Part shown: one piece after another, positions 47,091 to 56,397 of the stretch
Layout of the letters: the number at the start of each line of letters is the position of its first letter
Numbering within the stretch: the stretch's first letter is position 1
Source of the DNA: Bacillus sp. es.034
Lineage (GTDB): Bacteria > Bacillota > Bacilli > Bacillales > Bacillaceae_B
Assembly: GCF_002563655.1 (NCBI RefSeq)
Contig: NZ_PDIY01000001.1
Span: 4,084,501-4,148,500, forward strand
Direction: 5' to 3'
Length of the DNA stretch: 64,000 nt
Notes under the pieces: model-generated
Told to the model about the DNA's origin: nothing
Seen by the model: the letters and a program-made list of their open reading frames with translations, nothing else
The model's database searches: none
Position numbers and translations under genes: made by a program

Positions 47091-48249
47091 ACGATTAGCA
47101 GTCGGACTGATGTCCGGCACGTCCGTGGACGGAGTGGACGCCGCCCTTGTTTCCATCGAAGGAGCAGGGACGGATACCGTGGTGGAGCTTGTCCATTATT
47201 CGACTACGCCCTTTTCACAACCGGTGAAAAAGAAAATCTTTGATGTCATGAGTCCTGATCTTTCCTCCACCCCCCTTTTATCCAGCCTGCATTTTGAACT
47301 TGGGGACGTATACGCCGATGCCGTAGAGAAAGTATGTAAGGAGGCAGGCATCTCTGTTGATGACCTTAGCTTTATCGGATCCCATGGACAAACAGTCTAT
47401 CATCAGCCCTTTCGTACGGAAGATTCGGTTGCTTCCACTCTTCAAATCGGAGAACCGAGCGTGATTGCCTACCGGACCAACACACAGGTGGTAGCCAATT
47501 TCCGTTCCATGGATATGGCTGCAGGAGGAGAAGGCGCCCCACTTGTCCCTTATACAGAGTTCCTTCTCTACGGAAAAAAGGATGGGGGCAGGCTCCTCCA
47601 AAACATCGGGGGAATCGGGAATGTGACCGTCCTTCCGAAGGACTGCTCCCTTGAAGAGGTGTTTGCTTTTGACACTGGTCCCGGGAATATGGTGATCGAT
47701 GGATTATGCGAAAAATTATTCGGTTTAGCTTTTGACGAGGATGGTTCGATTGCCGCCAGGGGAACGGTTCACCCTGAAGCAGCACGGAAATGGATGGAGT
47801 GGGAAAAGGATTTCTTTCAGAAAGCGCCGCCTAAGTCCACCGGCCGGGAACTGTTTGGTGAGGTGTTCGTGAACCGTATTCTAAAGGAATACAGCGATAT
47901 CCCGAAAGAAGATCTGATTGCAACGGCAACCTACTTTACCGCCCTATCCATTTCGGATGCTTATAAAACATTCGTCTTCCCTCAGCATCCGATCAACGAG
48001 GTCATCATCGGCGGCGGGGGAAGCTATAACGGAACGCTTCTCCAAATGATGAGGGAACTTCTCCCTGAAGTGACAATCCTTATTCAGGAAGATATCGGAT
48101 ACTCCTCCGATGCTAAGGAAGCGATTGCCTTTGCCCTATTAGCCAACGAAACCCTGCACGGCAATTCAGGCAATGTCCCAGGGGCAACCGGAGCGAAAAA
48201 ACCCGTCATCCTCGGGTCGATCACACCAAGCCCCACAAGCAAAAAATAA
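47083..48249 (+). CDS. anmK: Anhydro-N-acetylmuramic acid kinase AnmK
   Basis: Protein of 388 residues that opens and phosphorylates 1,6-anhydroMurNAc to MurNAc-6P. Motifs: GLMSGTSVDGVDAAL, FIGSHGQTVYHQP, NIGGIGNVT and DTGPGNMVID. The ATG at 47083 follows GGAAGG; ten extra upstream residues are ignored. The MurQ etherase expected next in the pathway is not in the window. Confidence 0.95.
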   Translation: MSKRLAVGLMSGTSVDGVDAALVSIEGAGTDTVVELVHYSTTPFSQPVKKKIFDVMSPDLSSTPLLSSLHFELGDVYADAVEKVCKEAGISVDDLSFIGSHGQTVYHQPFRTEDSVASTLQIGEPSVIAYRTNTQVVANFRSMDMAAGGEGAPLVPYTEFLLYGKKDGGRLLQNIGGIGNVTVLPKDCSLEEVFAFDTGPGNMVIDGLCEKLFGLAFDEDGSIAARGTVHPEAARKWMEWEKDFFQKAPPKSTGRELFGEVFVNRILKEYSDIPKEDLIATATYFTALSISDAYKTFVFPQHPINEVIIGGGGSYNGTLLQMMRELLPEVTILIQEDIGYSSDAKEAIAFALLANETLHGNSGNVPGATGAKKPVILGSITPSPTSKK

Positions 48250-48260
48250 AAACCCTTTTG

Positions 48261-48310
48261 GAGGGACGGACCTTGACCCCAGTCGGGTACCGTCTCTCTG
48301 CTCTTTTTAA
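48261..48310 (+). terminator. Degenerate GAGGGACGGACCT hairpin after anmK
   Basis: One arm is exact (48261-48273); the other is decayed to GGTACCGTCTCTC (48286-48298), followed by CTGCTCTTTTT. Probably a weak terminator. Confidence 0.6.
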
Positions 48311-48350
48311 AGAAGATATGAAAAACATGTTAAAAAAGGTGGAAATTAGT

Positions 48351-49763
48351 ATGATCACTCCTGATATCAAGAATCGTTTCCTCAGCATCGTCGGTAAAGA
48401 TCATTACCGTGATACCCCTGCTGAAAAACTTGTCTATTCCTATGATGCAACACCCAACTATCAATCCATGCCCGATGCCATCATCGTTCCCCGGTCAACG
48501 GGGGAAGTATCGGCAATCGTGAAGATCTGCAATGAAAACGGCATTCCCATTGTCCCGCGGGGATCCGGCACGAATCTTTGTGCCGGTACGTGCCCAACCG
48601 AAGGCGGTGTTGTCCTGCTTTTCACCCATATGAACAACATTCTCGAATTGGATGAAGAAAATTTAACGATCACCGTCCAGCCCGGAATAGTAACACTTGA
48701 TTTGATTCACGCCGTTGAAGCCAAGGGACTCTTCTATCCTCCAGACCCGAGCTCCATGAAGATCTCCACCATCGGAGGGAATATCAATGAAAACTCCGGT
48801 GGTTTGAGAGGGTTGAAGTATGGAGTCACACGTGATTATGTGCTTGCCCTTGAAGCGGTCCTTCCGAATGGTGATATCATCCGGACCGGCGGGAAACTCG
48901 CAAAAGATGTGGCCGGGTATGACTTGACCCGCCTATTTGTCGGGTCGGAAGGAACCCTTTGTGTGATCACGGAAGCGACATTGAAGCTCGTTCCCATGCC
49001 GGAGACAAAACAGACGATGCTTGCCCTTTACCAGGACATAGAAGCAGCTGCAAAAAGTGTATCGAACATCATCTCGAATCCGATCATCCCGACGACCCTG
49101 GAATTTCTGGATCAGCCTACATTGGAAGTGGTCGAGGATTTTGCCAAAATCGGACTGCCTACGGATGTGAAAGCAGTCCTGCTGATTGAACAGGATGGTC
49201 CTCCTGAGGTAGTCGCACGTGATATGAAGCGTATAGAGGAAGTGTGTGTTGAAAACGATGCCGTATCCGTTCAACTCGCTAAAACCGAAATCGAAGCAGA
49301 AGCCCTTCGCACTGCCCGGCGCTCTGCCCTCTCGGCTCTTGCCCGACTTAAGCCGACGACGATCTTGGAGGATGCCACGGTACCCCGTTCCGAAATTGCC
49401 AAGATGGTGAAAGCGATCAATGAGATAGCCGAGCGCCATGAGTTGAAGATTTGCACCTTTGGCCATGCAGGGGACGGAAACCTTCATCCGACCGTTGCCA
49501 CAGACGCCAGGGACCATGATGAAATGAAGCGGGTCGAAGCAGCCTTTGAAGAGATCTTCGCCCATGCCATCGATTTGGGCGGGACCATCACGGGAGAACA
49601 CGGCGTCGGGATGATGAAGGCGCCTTATCTCGAATGGAAACTCGGACCTGAAGGGATCGGCGCCATGAAGATGATCAAGCAATCCTTCGACCCCACTAAC
49701 ATCATGAATCCGAATAAAGTATTTGCAAAAGAATCGAGAAAACGTGTGGTGATTACAAGATGA
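48351..49763 (+). CDS. glcD: Glycolate/lactate oxidase FAD subunit GlcD
   Basis: FAD-linked 2-hydroxyacid oxidase, 470 residues. FAD-binding PCMH domain (about 40-220, PRGSGTNLCAGTCPTEGGVVL, TIGGNINENSGGLRGLKYG), then the GlcD C-terminal domain (FGHAGDGNLHPTV, GGTITGEHGVGMMKAPYL). The ATG at 48351 follows AAGGTGG. Its stop overlaps the glcF start (ATGA). Confidence 0.92.
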   Translation: MITPDIKNRFLSIVGKDHYRDTPAEKLVYSYDATPNYQSMPDAIIVPRSTGEVSAIVKICNENGIPIVPRGSGTNLCAGTCPTEGGVVLLFTHMNNILELDEENLTITVQPGIVTLDLIHAVEAKGLFYPPDPSSMKISTIGGNINENSGGLRGLKYGVTRDYVLALEAVLPNGDIIRTGGKLAKDVAGYDLTRLFVGSEGTLCVITEATLKLVPMPETKQTMLALYQDIEAAAKSVSNIISNPIIPTTLEFLDQPTLEVVEDFAKIGLPTDVKAVLLIEQDGPPEVVARDMKRIEEVCVENDAVSVQLAKTEIEAEALRTARRSALSALARLKPTTILEDATVPRSEIAKMVKAINEIAERHELKICTFGHAGDGNLHPTVATDARDHDEMKRVEAAFEEIFAHAIDLGGTITGEHGVGMMKAPYLEWKLGPEGIGAMKMIKQSFDPTNIMNPNKVFAKESRKRVVITR

Positions 49764-51079
49764 CGACCGTCCAGGAAAAGCAAAAGATTCAACAGGCATT
49801 CAAGGACCGCATGGATGAAGATGAATTATTGAATTGTATGAGATGCGGATTCTGCCTTCCCTCCTGTCCCACATATATCGAATCCGGATTCAAGGAATCA
49901 CACTCCCCACGGGGGCGCATCGCCCTTATGAAGGCAGTCGTCGACGGGGTGATCGAGCCGGATGAAGAAGTCGAGCGCACACTGGACCTTTGTCTCGGAT
50001 GCAGGGCCTGTGAACCGGTCTGTCCATCCGGTGTGAACTATGGTCACTTATTAGAAGAAGCACGGGATATCATTAATCAATATAAAAAGCATTCCCTCCC
50101 TGTCCGGGTTGTGAGGAAGACCGTATTCGAAGGTTTATTCCCACATCCCGACAGAATGAGGATGCTCACGAACCTTCTCGGAATCTATCAGCGTTCAGGT
50201 TTACAAAAGGTCCTCCATACTACGGGCGTGATGAAGCTGTTCCCGGAAAGCATGGCAACGATGGAACGCGTCCTTCCTCAGGTTCCAAAGCTGAAAGCGA
50301 TGAAGGAACGCCCGACTTCCCTTTCTTCCATTGGTGAGGTTCGGAAAAAAGTCGCATTCTTTTCCGGTTGTTTGATGGATACGATGTTCCTGGAAACCAA
50401 TAATGCCACAACGAAACTCCTTCAACTGGCAGGCTGTGACATCGTAATTCCGAAGACGCAAACCTGCTGCGGGGCCTTACATGGACACAGCGGTGAAAAG
50501 GATGCTGCCAAGGGACTCGCAAAACGGAATATTGAGGCATTTGAAGCTTCCGGCGTCGATTACATCATCACGAATGCCGGTGGCTGCGGAGCTTTTCTTG
50601 TCGATTACGATCACTTACTGAAAGATGATCCCGAGTGGAAAGACCGTGCTGTCCGATTTAAAAACAAGATTAAGGACATTTCCTCGATTCTGGTAGATTT
50701 GGAGTTTCATAAAAAGACATTGAATGTGGCACCACAACGAATTACGTACCAAGATTCCTGTCACTTAAGAAACGTACAGAGAACATTCATGGAACCAAGG
50801 GTACTCCTTCAATCCGTGGAAGGTGCCGATTACGTTGAGATGAAACAAGCCGACCACTGCTGCGGATCTGCAGGAATTTACAACATAGTCGAATCCGACA
50901 TGTCCATGAAGATCCTCGATCACAAAATGGAAAACGTCGAAGACACCCGGGCCACCACCATCATCACATCCAACCCGGGCTGCCTCCTCCAAATGAAACT
51001 CGGTATCGAACGAGAAGGACTATCAGACAACATGCGAGCCATCCACATTGTCGACTTCTTATTGGAAGCAGTCGACTGA
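49760..51079 (+). CDS. glcF: Glycolate oxidase Fe-S subunit GlcF
   Basis: Protein of 439 residues. Two 4Fe-4S motifs (CMRCGFCLPSCPTY and CLGCRACEPVCPSG), then two CCG domains (TCCGALHG, HCCGSAG). It takes electrons from GlcD to the respiratory chain. Translationally coupled to glcD. No GlcE is seen, as is common in Bacillus. Confidence 0.93.
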   Translation: MTTVQEKQKIQQAFKDRMDEDELLNCMRCGFCLPSCPTYIESGFKESHSPRGRIALMKAVVDGVIEPDEEVERTLDLCLGCRACEPVCPSGVNYGHLLEEARDIINQYKKHSLPVRVVRKTVFEGLFPHPDRMRMLTNLLGIYQRSGLQKVLHTTGVMKLFPESMATMERVLPQVPKLKAMKERPTSLSSIGEVRKKVAFFSGCLMDTMFLETNNATTKLLQLAGCDIVIPKTQTCCGALHGHSGEKDAAKGLAKRNIEAFEASGVDYIITNAGGCGAFLVDYDHLLKDDPEWKDRAVRFKNKIKDISSILVDLEFHKKTLNVAPQRITYQDSCHLRNVQRTFMEPRVLLQSVEGADYVEMKQADHCCGSAGIYNIVESDMSMKILDHKMENVEDTRATTIITSNPGCLLQMKLGIEREGLSDNMRAIHIVDFLLEAVD

Positions 51080-51150
51080 GAGGGACGGACCTCCCCAACC
51101 ATCCTTTTGCTCCCGCAAAAAAGATGATTGGAGGTCCGTCCCTATTTTTT
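51080..51150 (+). terminator. Large GAGGGACGGACCT hairpin after glcF
   Basis: Arms at 51080-51092 and 51132-51143 with further pairing inside (CCAA...TTGG, GCAAAA/TTTTGC), followed by a T run. It also overlaps the stop of the small gene on the minus strand. Confidence 0.85.
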
Positions 51151-51303
51151 TTTGATTTTAAAGAATGAAAAGTAGACGAGGAATGAGAGGATGATTCCAT
51201 AGGCTGCAAGCAGTGTGAGGGCATTGGTAACATTGGTTGTGAGCCAGATTATGATGACGGCGATGGCGACGAGTACAGCGCTGATTGTGATGAGTCTGTT
51301 CAT
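51142..51303 (-). CDS. Small membrane protein, 53 residues
   Basis: Not recognised. Two hydrophobic helices (about 4-21 and 28-48) and a basic tail KIKKK. AAAGGAGG lies 7 nt before the ATG, an unusually good site for a chance frame. Stop lies inside the repeat terminator. Confidence 0.6.
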   Translation of the reverse strand: MNRLITISAVLVAIAVIIIWLTTNVTNALTLLAAYGIILSFLVYFSFFKIKKK

Positions 51304-51431
51304 GGGAGGGCCTCCTTTATGAGTAGAATAGGTTCTATAGGTATATACGATTGGGATGAGGGAAGGTTTCTTTTTTGTTTAGCTAACAGCAGATTTTCTG
51401 CTTTTGATTCAGCTATTGATTTTACTCTGAT

Positions 51432-51470
51432 AATCAGCAGGTGAATACACCCTCTCATTCAGCTGCTGAA
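51432..51470. repeat. Inverted repeat of the ATTCAGCAGCTGAAT family
   Basis: AATCAGCAGGTGAAT (51432-51446, two mismatches) and ATTCAGCTGCTGAA (51457-51470) form an imperfect inverted repeat. The perfect version is at 61416-61455. Confidence 0.7.
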
Positions 51471-51493
51471 CCCACCCCCACCCATAAAAAAAA

Positions 51494-51520
51494 CACCGGA
51501 CACCCCAAAGGCATCCGATG
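51494..51520 (-). terminator. Terminator after panE
   Basis: Eleven-bp stem CATCGGATGCC/GGTGTCCGGTG with G-U pairs, followed by T8 on the minus strand. Confidence 0.75.
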
Positions 51521-51530
51521 TCTCCCATAT

Positions 51531-52448
51531 TCATTGACTCGCAATCTCATAAATTTTCAAATTCCCATAAATCAACCGTAAATCAGGAGCCACTATGTCC
51601 TGACTCTCGGCAGCGTCCAGCAAGAAACCGTATAAATGATCGGCCTCGACTGAAAGATTCTTCTCCATATCACGCTGCAGGGAAGACTTCATGCTGTAGC
51701 CCATCCCGCTGATTTTATCGTAAAGTGCGTCTTCAATCTTTTCTGCAAGAGGCGCCCCCAACTTCCTCATGACCATCGCTGCCTGAGAAAGGACCGCCTT
51801 GATCCGTCCCTCTCCTTCACCGGTCTCCCGGATCGGACCGATCGGGGCACGATAGAGGGAAGTGACTCCTGAAAGGGTGGTGATAAAGAGATATTTGTGC
51901 CACATTTCCTGCTCGATGCTATCGGATAATCGGAAGCTCGCTTTCGTTCCAGAGAAAGCTTCTTCCAAACTGGTGATGCGGTCCGTCCGATCTCCATTTC
52001 TCTCTCCAAACACCAGGTCATGGATAGGGCTTGTCTGAATGACTTTACCTGAACCATCAAGTGTGGACTCGACAAAGCATAGGCCGCCTATCACCTTTTC
52101 TTCCCCGAAGGCCTCGATCAGGTCATCGACGTGGGACATGCCGTTCAACAGTGGAAGAATCATTGTGTTCTCCCCTACAAACGGATGTAGACTATCGATG
52201 GCCCCTTCTAGGTGATACGCTTTGGTGGATAATATGACAACGTCAAATGGCTCTGCTTTTTCTTCAGCCTTAAGGGTCTTCGGCTGATAGTGATAATCGC
52301 CATGAACGCTTTCGATGTGAAGTCCATGTTCTTTCAACTGATGTTCCCTTTTATCCCGCACGAGAAATGTGACGTCCTCACCCTTCTCTGCCAATCTGCC
52401 TCCAAAGTATCCGCCGACGGCTCCTGCTCCTACAACCAATATTCTCAT
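51531..52448 (-). CDS. panE: 2-dehydropantoate 2-reductase
   Basis: Ketopantoate reductase family, 305 residues, NADPH-dependent step to pantoate for CoA. N-terminal MRILVVGAGAVGGYFGGRLA, conserved Lys in ILSTKAYHL, C-terminal SSLQRDMEKN-SVEADHLYG pattern. The ATG at 52448 is chosen (GGAGG 8 nt upstream). Bacillus usually has several paralogues, so the exact substrate is not certain. Confidence 0.85.
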   Translation of the reverse strand: MRILVVGAGAVGGYFGGRLAEKGEDVTFLVRDKREHQLKEHGLHIESVHGDYHYQPKTLKAEEKAEPFDVVILSTKAYHLEGAIDSLHPFVGENTMILPLLNGMSHVDDLIEAFGEEKVIGGLCFVESTLDGSGKVIQTSPIHDLVFGERNGDRTDRITSLEEAFSGTKASFRLSDSIEQEMWHKYLFITTLSGVTSLYRAPIGPIRETGEGEGRIKAVLSQAAMVMRKLGAPLAEKIEDALYDKISGMGYSMKSSLQRDMEKNLSVEADHLYGFLLDAAESQDIVAPDLRLIYGNLKIYEIASQ

Positions 52449-52522
52449 TCCATCCGCCTCCCTTTTTATTAGATCTTCTATTTCATTCTCCAATATGAAA
52501 GCGGATAAATCAAAAGTTCTGA

Positions 52523-53131
52523 TCAGTACATCAACCCATAAACCAGAAAACGCTCATATTCGTTCTTCGCGAACTCCCCTGTTAACACGACTTCTTTTCG
52601 CAGCTGAAATAATGGATGATCCTCCAGGAAATGAACATAATCATCGGAGCTGTAGTACAGAAGAATCTCGATGTCCCGGGGGAAGGATTCCACTGATAAA
52701 AGAATATGATTGATGACTTTTATAAAAATTTGAACGGAAAAGGGATTGAAAAAGTAGAAACGATTGTCTGCCGGGTTAATTTCATAGTCCTCAGCCAGGC
52801 AATGGCAAAAGGAAATCGTACCGTTCCTGAATTTTGTTTTCTCACGATAGGTTGAAAGATTCTTCATGCAATCTTCGTAAAACTCGTCGTTCATTTCCAC
52901 ACCGATGACAGTCGATCGAAAAAGATGATGAACGAAGAAGTTCAAGCGGCCTTTCCCACATCCGAAATCCACGACCCGGTCACTGCTTTTCAGTTCATAC
53001 TCCTGAAACAACTCCTGTAAAGCCGCGTATGGAGTCGGTTCATAGCGATGATAATGAAAGGATCTATGAAAGCCTATTTGACGATCGCCGGTTTTGATAT
53101 TCAGTAATGTATCATAATCATGTTCGTTCAT
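52523..53131 (-). CDS. Class I SAM-dependent methyltransferase
   Basis: Protein of 202 residues. SAM-binding motif VVDFGCGKGRLNFF near residue 55, followed by an acidic residue in VIGVEMNDEF, and FYFFNPFS in place of the motif IV region. Substrate unknown. The ATG at 53131 has AAGGAG upstream. Confidence 0.8.
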   Translation of the reverse strand: MNEHDYDTLLNIKTGDRQIGFHRSFHYHRYEPTPYAALQELFQEYELKSSDRVVDFGCGKGRLNFFVHHLFRSTVIGVEMNDEFYEDCMKNLSTYREKTKFRNGTISFCHCLAEDYEINPADNRFYFFNPFSVQIFIKVINHILLSVESFPRDIEILLYYSSDDYVHFLEDHPLFQLRKEVVLTGEFAKNEYERFLVYGLMY

Positions 53132-53209
53132 TCTGTTCTCCTTATTGAACCTGCCGTATAGACGCTCTTCCATCGTACCACGATTCCCGATTCCTTTCAG
53201 ACATTAAAA

Positions 53210-53240
53210 AAGCAAACCCCTCCTAAAGGGATTTGCTTTC
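53210..53240 (-). terminator. Terminator after feo operon
   Basis: Stem AAGCAAATCCCTT/GGGGTTTGCTT followed by TTTTTT on the minus strand. Confidence 0.8.
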
Positions 53241-53247
53241 ATATTCC

Positions 53248-54651
53248 TTATACCCAGCCCAGTGCCCTGACAATCGTTGCTACCAGAAATGTGACCCCGA
53301 TCGCAATCGCTGTCGGAATCGCAAAAGACAGGAACGTCCATTTCTTGCTTTTCGTTTCCTTATAAATATTCACAAGGGTCGTGCCGCAAGGGAAATGGAG
53401 AAGGGAAAAGAGCATCATATTCAGTGCCGTTAACCACGTCCATCCGTGACTGACGAAGACCGCCTTTAACTCGGTCAGATCATCAAGTTCAAGCATCGCC
53501 CCTTGAGAAAGATAGGCCATGATCAGGATCGGCACGACAATTTCGTTTGCCGGCAGTCCGATGATAAAGGCTGCCAGGATGAACCCATCCATCCCAAGTG
53601 CCTGCCCGAAAGGATCCAGGAACTGAACGAAATGCATCAGGATGCTCGTGTCACCGATATGGATATTGGCGATGATCCACGTGATGATCGAAGCTGGCGC
53701 GGCCACGATCACGGCCCTTTTTAACACATACCAGGATTTATCTTTACTCGAGCGCAAAATGGTACTCCAGATTTTCGGACGACGATATGGAGGTAACTCG
53801 AGTGTGTAATGAGTCGGAACTCCTTTAAGTGCCGTTTTGGACAGTATCCAGGACACCGAAATCGTCACGACAATTCCGATCAACACCATGGTCATGACCA
53901 TTCCGGCGGTCACTAGGGAAGCCATCCCCCCGGCATACCCCGCTGCCATGAATAGGGAAGCGAGCAGGATCAAAGTCGGCCAGCGACCATTGCAAGGAAC
54001 AAAGTTATTAGTCAGGATGGCAAGCATCCGTTCTCTCGGTGATTCGATGATCCTGGTCGACATGATGGCAGCAGCATTACACCCGAAGCCCATCGCCATC
54101 GTCAAGGATTGCTTTCCGTGCCCTCCTGCTTTCTTAAACAGGCGGTCCATATTGAAGGCGACACGGGGTAAATACCCATAATTCTCAAGAAGAGCAAAAG
54201 CCGGGAAGAAAATCGCCATCGGAGGAAGCATGACGCTGATCACCCATCCGGTACCCCTGAAGAAACCCAGTACGAGTACACCGTGAAGCCATGCTGGTGC
54301 ATTCATGGCGTTAAATAGAATGGTCAGCTGCCCTTCCATCCAGGAGAATCCTTGTGCCAGCATGCTGGATGGGATATTTGCCCCCGCAATCGTCAGATAA
54401 AACACCGCTCCAAGCATGGCAAGCATGATAGGGAATCCCCAAATGGGTGAAGTCAGCACTTTATCCAGCTTTTCGGAATGGATCCGTTCTTTGTTTTTGT
54501 ATTTTACGACTTCTTTGCAGATCCCTCTGCTCGTCGAATAAATGTTTTCGACAATTTCATCCCTCAGGTTGTCACTTGACATCCCTTTCGCATGATTGAA
54601 TAAGTACGCAAGTCCCTGATCTCCCTCATGTGGTTGCATTGACTGAGACAT
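53248..54651 (-). CDS. feoB: FeoB membrane domain encoded separately
   Basis: Protein of 467 residues carrying the two Gate (nucleoside-recognition) repeats and core of FeoB: FFRGTGWVISVMLPPMAIFF, MGFGCNAAAIMSTRIIESPRERMLAILTNNFVPCNGRWP (parts), and GLPANEIVVPILIMAYL. No GTPase domain. The ATG at 54651 follows AAAGGAGG and overlaps the GTPase gene by 26 bp. Together the two proteins make a full ferrous iron transporter. Confidence 0.88.
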   Translation of the reverse strand: MSQSMQPHEGDQGLAYLFNHAKGMSSDNLRDEIVENIYSTSRGICKEVVKYKNKERIHSEKLDKVLTSPIWGFPIMLAMLGAVFYLTIAGANIPSSMLAQGFSWMEGQLTILFNAMNAPAWLHGVLVLGFFRGTGWVISVMLPPMAIFFPAFALLENYGYLPRVAFNMDRLFKKAGGHGKQSLTMAMGFGCNAAAIMSTRIIESPRERMLAILTNNFVPCNGRWPTLILLASLFMAAGYAGGMASLVTAGMVMTMVLIGIVVTISVSWILSKTALKGVPTHYTLELPPYRRPKIWSTILRSSKDKSWYVLKRAVIVAAPASIITWIIANIHIGDTSILMHFVQFLDPFGQALGMDGFILAAFIIGLPANEIVVPILIMAYLSQGAMLELDDLTELKAVFVSHGWTWLTALNMMLFSLLHFPCGTTLVNIYKETKSKKWTFLSFAIPTAIAIGVTFLVATIVRALGWV

Positions 54652-55351
54652 TGGAAAATCCTCCTTTCTTTCGTTCCCTCCGGAAGTAATCATTCAACGA
54701 ATTGAGTATGCTTTCATCTCCATCCAATAATCGCAGGGAAATCCATCGAATCGGAAACTCATCCCCGATCATTTGCCGTACTTTTGGAGAAAGCTCTTCT
54801 ATTTTCGCTTCGATATCCGCAGAATAGGTCATGCGGTATGGAGTGGTCGGTACATTTCCTAGAGCCATTTCATGTATGGTATCCAGTAACTCCTTGATGC
54901 CCGTATTATTTCTCGCCGATATTTTCACAACTGGTACGCCCAGTTTTTTGCTTAATGCTTCACTGTTTACTTCGATTCCTTTTTTCTTCGCTTCATCCAT
55001 CAAATTGAGGGCTACTATCACTCGATCCGTCATTTCCATCACTTGAAGGGCGAGATTCATATTTCTCTCAAGGGACGTTGCGTCCAGTACCACCAGTGTC
55101 ACGTCCGGTTTATCAAAGATAATATAGTCCCTCGCAACCTCTTCATCTGTTGAATTGGAGTAGAGGGAGTAGGTCCCGGGCAGATCGACGATGGTGAAAT
55201 CCGTCTTATTGTGTATGAAGTCACCTTCTGCGTGGATGACCGTTTTACCAGGCCAGTTCCCTGTGTGTTGTCTTAACCCCGTCAATAGATTAAATAATGT
55301 ACTTTTCCCTGTATTCGGATTTCCTGCAAGAGCAATTCTGTATGCTTCCAT
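54626..55351 (-). CDS. feoB: FeoB GTPase domain encoded separately
   Basis: Protein of 241 residues: P-loop GNPNTGKS (10-17), switch DLPG (56-59), NLMD (116-119), then the helical GDI-like region to about 235. Corresponds to the cytosolic N-terminal part of FeoB. Starts 2 bp after feoA. Confidence 0.9.
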   Translation of the reverse strand: MEAYRIALAGNPNTGKSTLFNLLTGLRQHTGNWPGKTVIHAEGDFIHNKTDFTIVDLPGTYSLYSNSTDEEVARDYIIFDKPDVTLVVLDATSLERNMNLALQVMEMTDRVIVALNLMDEAKKKGIEVNSEALSKKLGVPVVKISARNNTGIKELLDTIHEMALGNVPTTPYRMTYSADIEAKIEELSPKVRQMIGDEFPIRWISLRLLDGDESILNSLNDYFRRERKKGGFSNVSVNATT

Positions 55352-55353
55352 CC

Positions 55354-55605
55354 TTACACACCTCCTATTTTCTCAACTTGAATCCTTGAACTTTCTTCTT
55401 TACGGAGGGCAATCGTGGTGTCACTCACCCGAAAGGCCATTGGATCTCCCAGTGGACTTTTTTGAACGACCGCTACCTCTGATCCCCTTACAAATCCCAG
55501 ATCCAATAATCTTCTTCTCATGGTACCTTCTAATGATAGTGATGTTATAAGAACGCGGTCGCCTGGTTTACATTCTGATAGAAGTAATTTCTTGACTTCG
55601 GACAT
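55354..55605 (-). CDS. feoA: FeoA
   Basis: SH3-like protein of 83 residues, accessory to FeoB. Family pattern: LSECKPGDRVLITSL, GTMRRRLLDLGFVRGSEV, DTTIALRKEES. First gene of feoA-feoB(N)-feoB(C). CGGAGG precedes the ATG. No clear Fur box is seen in the 110 bp upstream. Confidence 0.93.
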   Translation of the reverse strand: MSEVKKLLLSECKPGDRVLITSLSLEGTMRRRLLDLGFVRGSEVAVVQKSPLGDPMAFRVSDTTIALRKEESSRIQVEKIGGV

Positions 55606-55762
55606 ATTTCATTCCTCCGGTAAATTATATTGTCTTTATATTAAAAAGTTTCCCTTGTGCAAATTATATGTTCATCTTATTCCCTTCACCCCAAAAATGT
55701 CAAACAAAGTTTCATATTTTTGGGGATTTTTTAAATGGTCGACCATTCATGACATAAAAAAA

Positions 55763-55795
55763 GAAGCATCTGGCAGCCAGATACCCCTTTTTGAA
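55763..55795 (-). terminator. Terminator after GNAT gene
   Basis: Stem GTATCTGGC/GCCAGATGC, followed by TTCTTTTTTT on the minus strand. Confidence 0.7.
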
Positions 55796-55817
55796 ACAGA
55801 CATATGGAAAGCACTTA

Positions 55818-56363
55818 TTAACCAAGATACCCTAATAGATCAAGCTCTCCCTCTTCCCAACCTTTCTCACCAACCGCTTTAACCATGAGTTCATCGATGA
55901 CTTCATGTCCGATCCCGTATGTCGTTTGATTCTTATCGTTGATCTTTAACCACCTGCAGCGATTCTGTACCCTTTGGAACCCGTTGCGTTCATATAAATC
56001 AGGGTCATCAGCGAATAACACAATATAATCAATGTCCCGATCTTGACAAAATTCATCTATTTTACTCAACAATTGAGATCCGATCCCCTGGGAACGCATA
56101 GTGGATGCAACACAGACATCAATGAGGCTTAACACATTTATACGCTTTCCATTCAAATTCATCACCCGATAATCACATGCGATATGTCCAACTAAACGAT
56201 CTTCTATGTATGCCAGAAATCTTACGTGAGGCTTCTGTTTGAAATAGATCCTGTCCACAGGATAATCCCCTCCGAAGCACTCACATAATAACCGCTGCAA
56301 GTGACCTTGAACGTCTCCGTTTAGATCAAATTCCGAAACTTTTCTTATTTCAACAGTATTCAA
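55818..56363 (-). CDS. GNAT family N-acetyltransferase
   Basis: Protein of 181 residues. The acetyl-CoA motif A is VASTMRSQGIGSQLLSKI near residue 85-105, and the C-terminal LYERNGFQRV is typical. Substrate unknown. TTG start at 56363 preceded by GGGGGAAG. Confidence 0.8.
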   Translation of the reverse strand: MNTVEIRKVSEFDLNGDVQGHLQRLLCECFGGDYPVDRIYFKQKPHVRFLAYIEDRLVGHIACDYRVMNLNGKRINVLSLIDVCVASTMRSQGIGSQLLSKIDEFCQDRDIDYIVLFADDPDLYERNGFQRVQNRCRWLKINDKNQTTYGIGHEVIDELMVKAVGEKGWEEGELDLLGYLG

Positions 56364-56397
56364 AGTCTCTTCCCCCTTATTATCAATATGACTGTCC

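Noticed and set aside
48933-49799. Minus-strand frame of 288 codons
   Set aside because: Antisense to glcD, which has clear FAD-oxidase motifs; no credible protein features.
54626-54693. Frameshift splitting feoB
   Set aside because: The second gene has its own AAAGGAGG site and methionine start and the first ends after a complete GTPase domain, so a true split is more likely.
55606-55720. Fur box before feoA
   Set aside because: No stretch matching the 7-1-7 Fur palindrome beyond chance was found.
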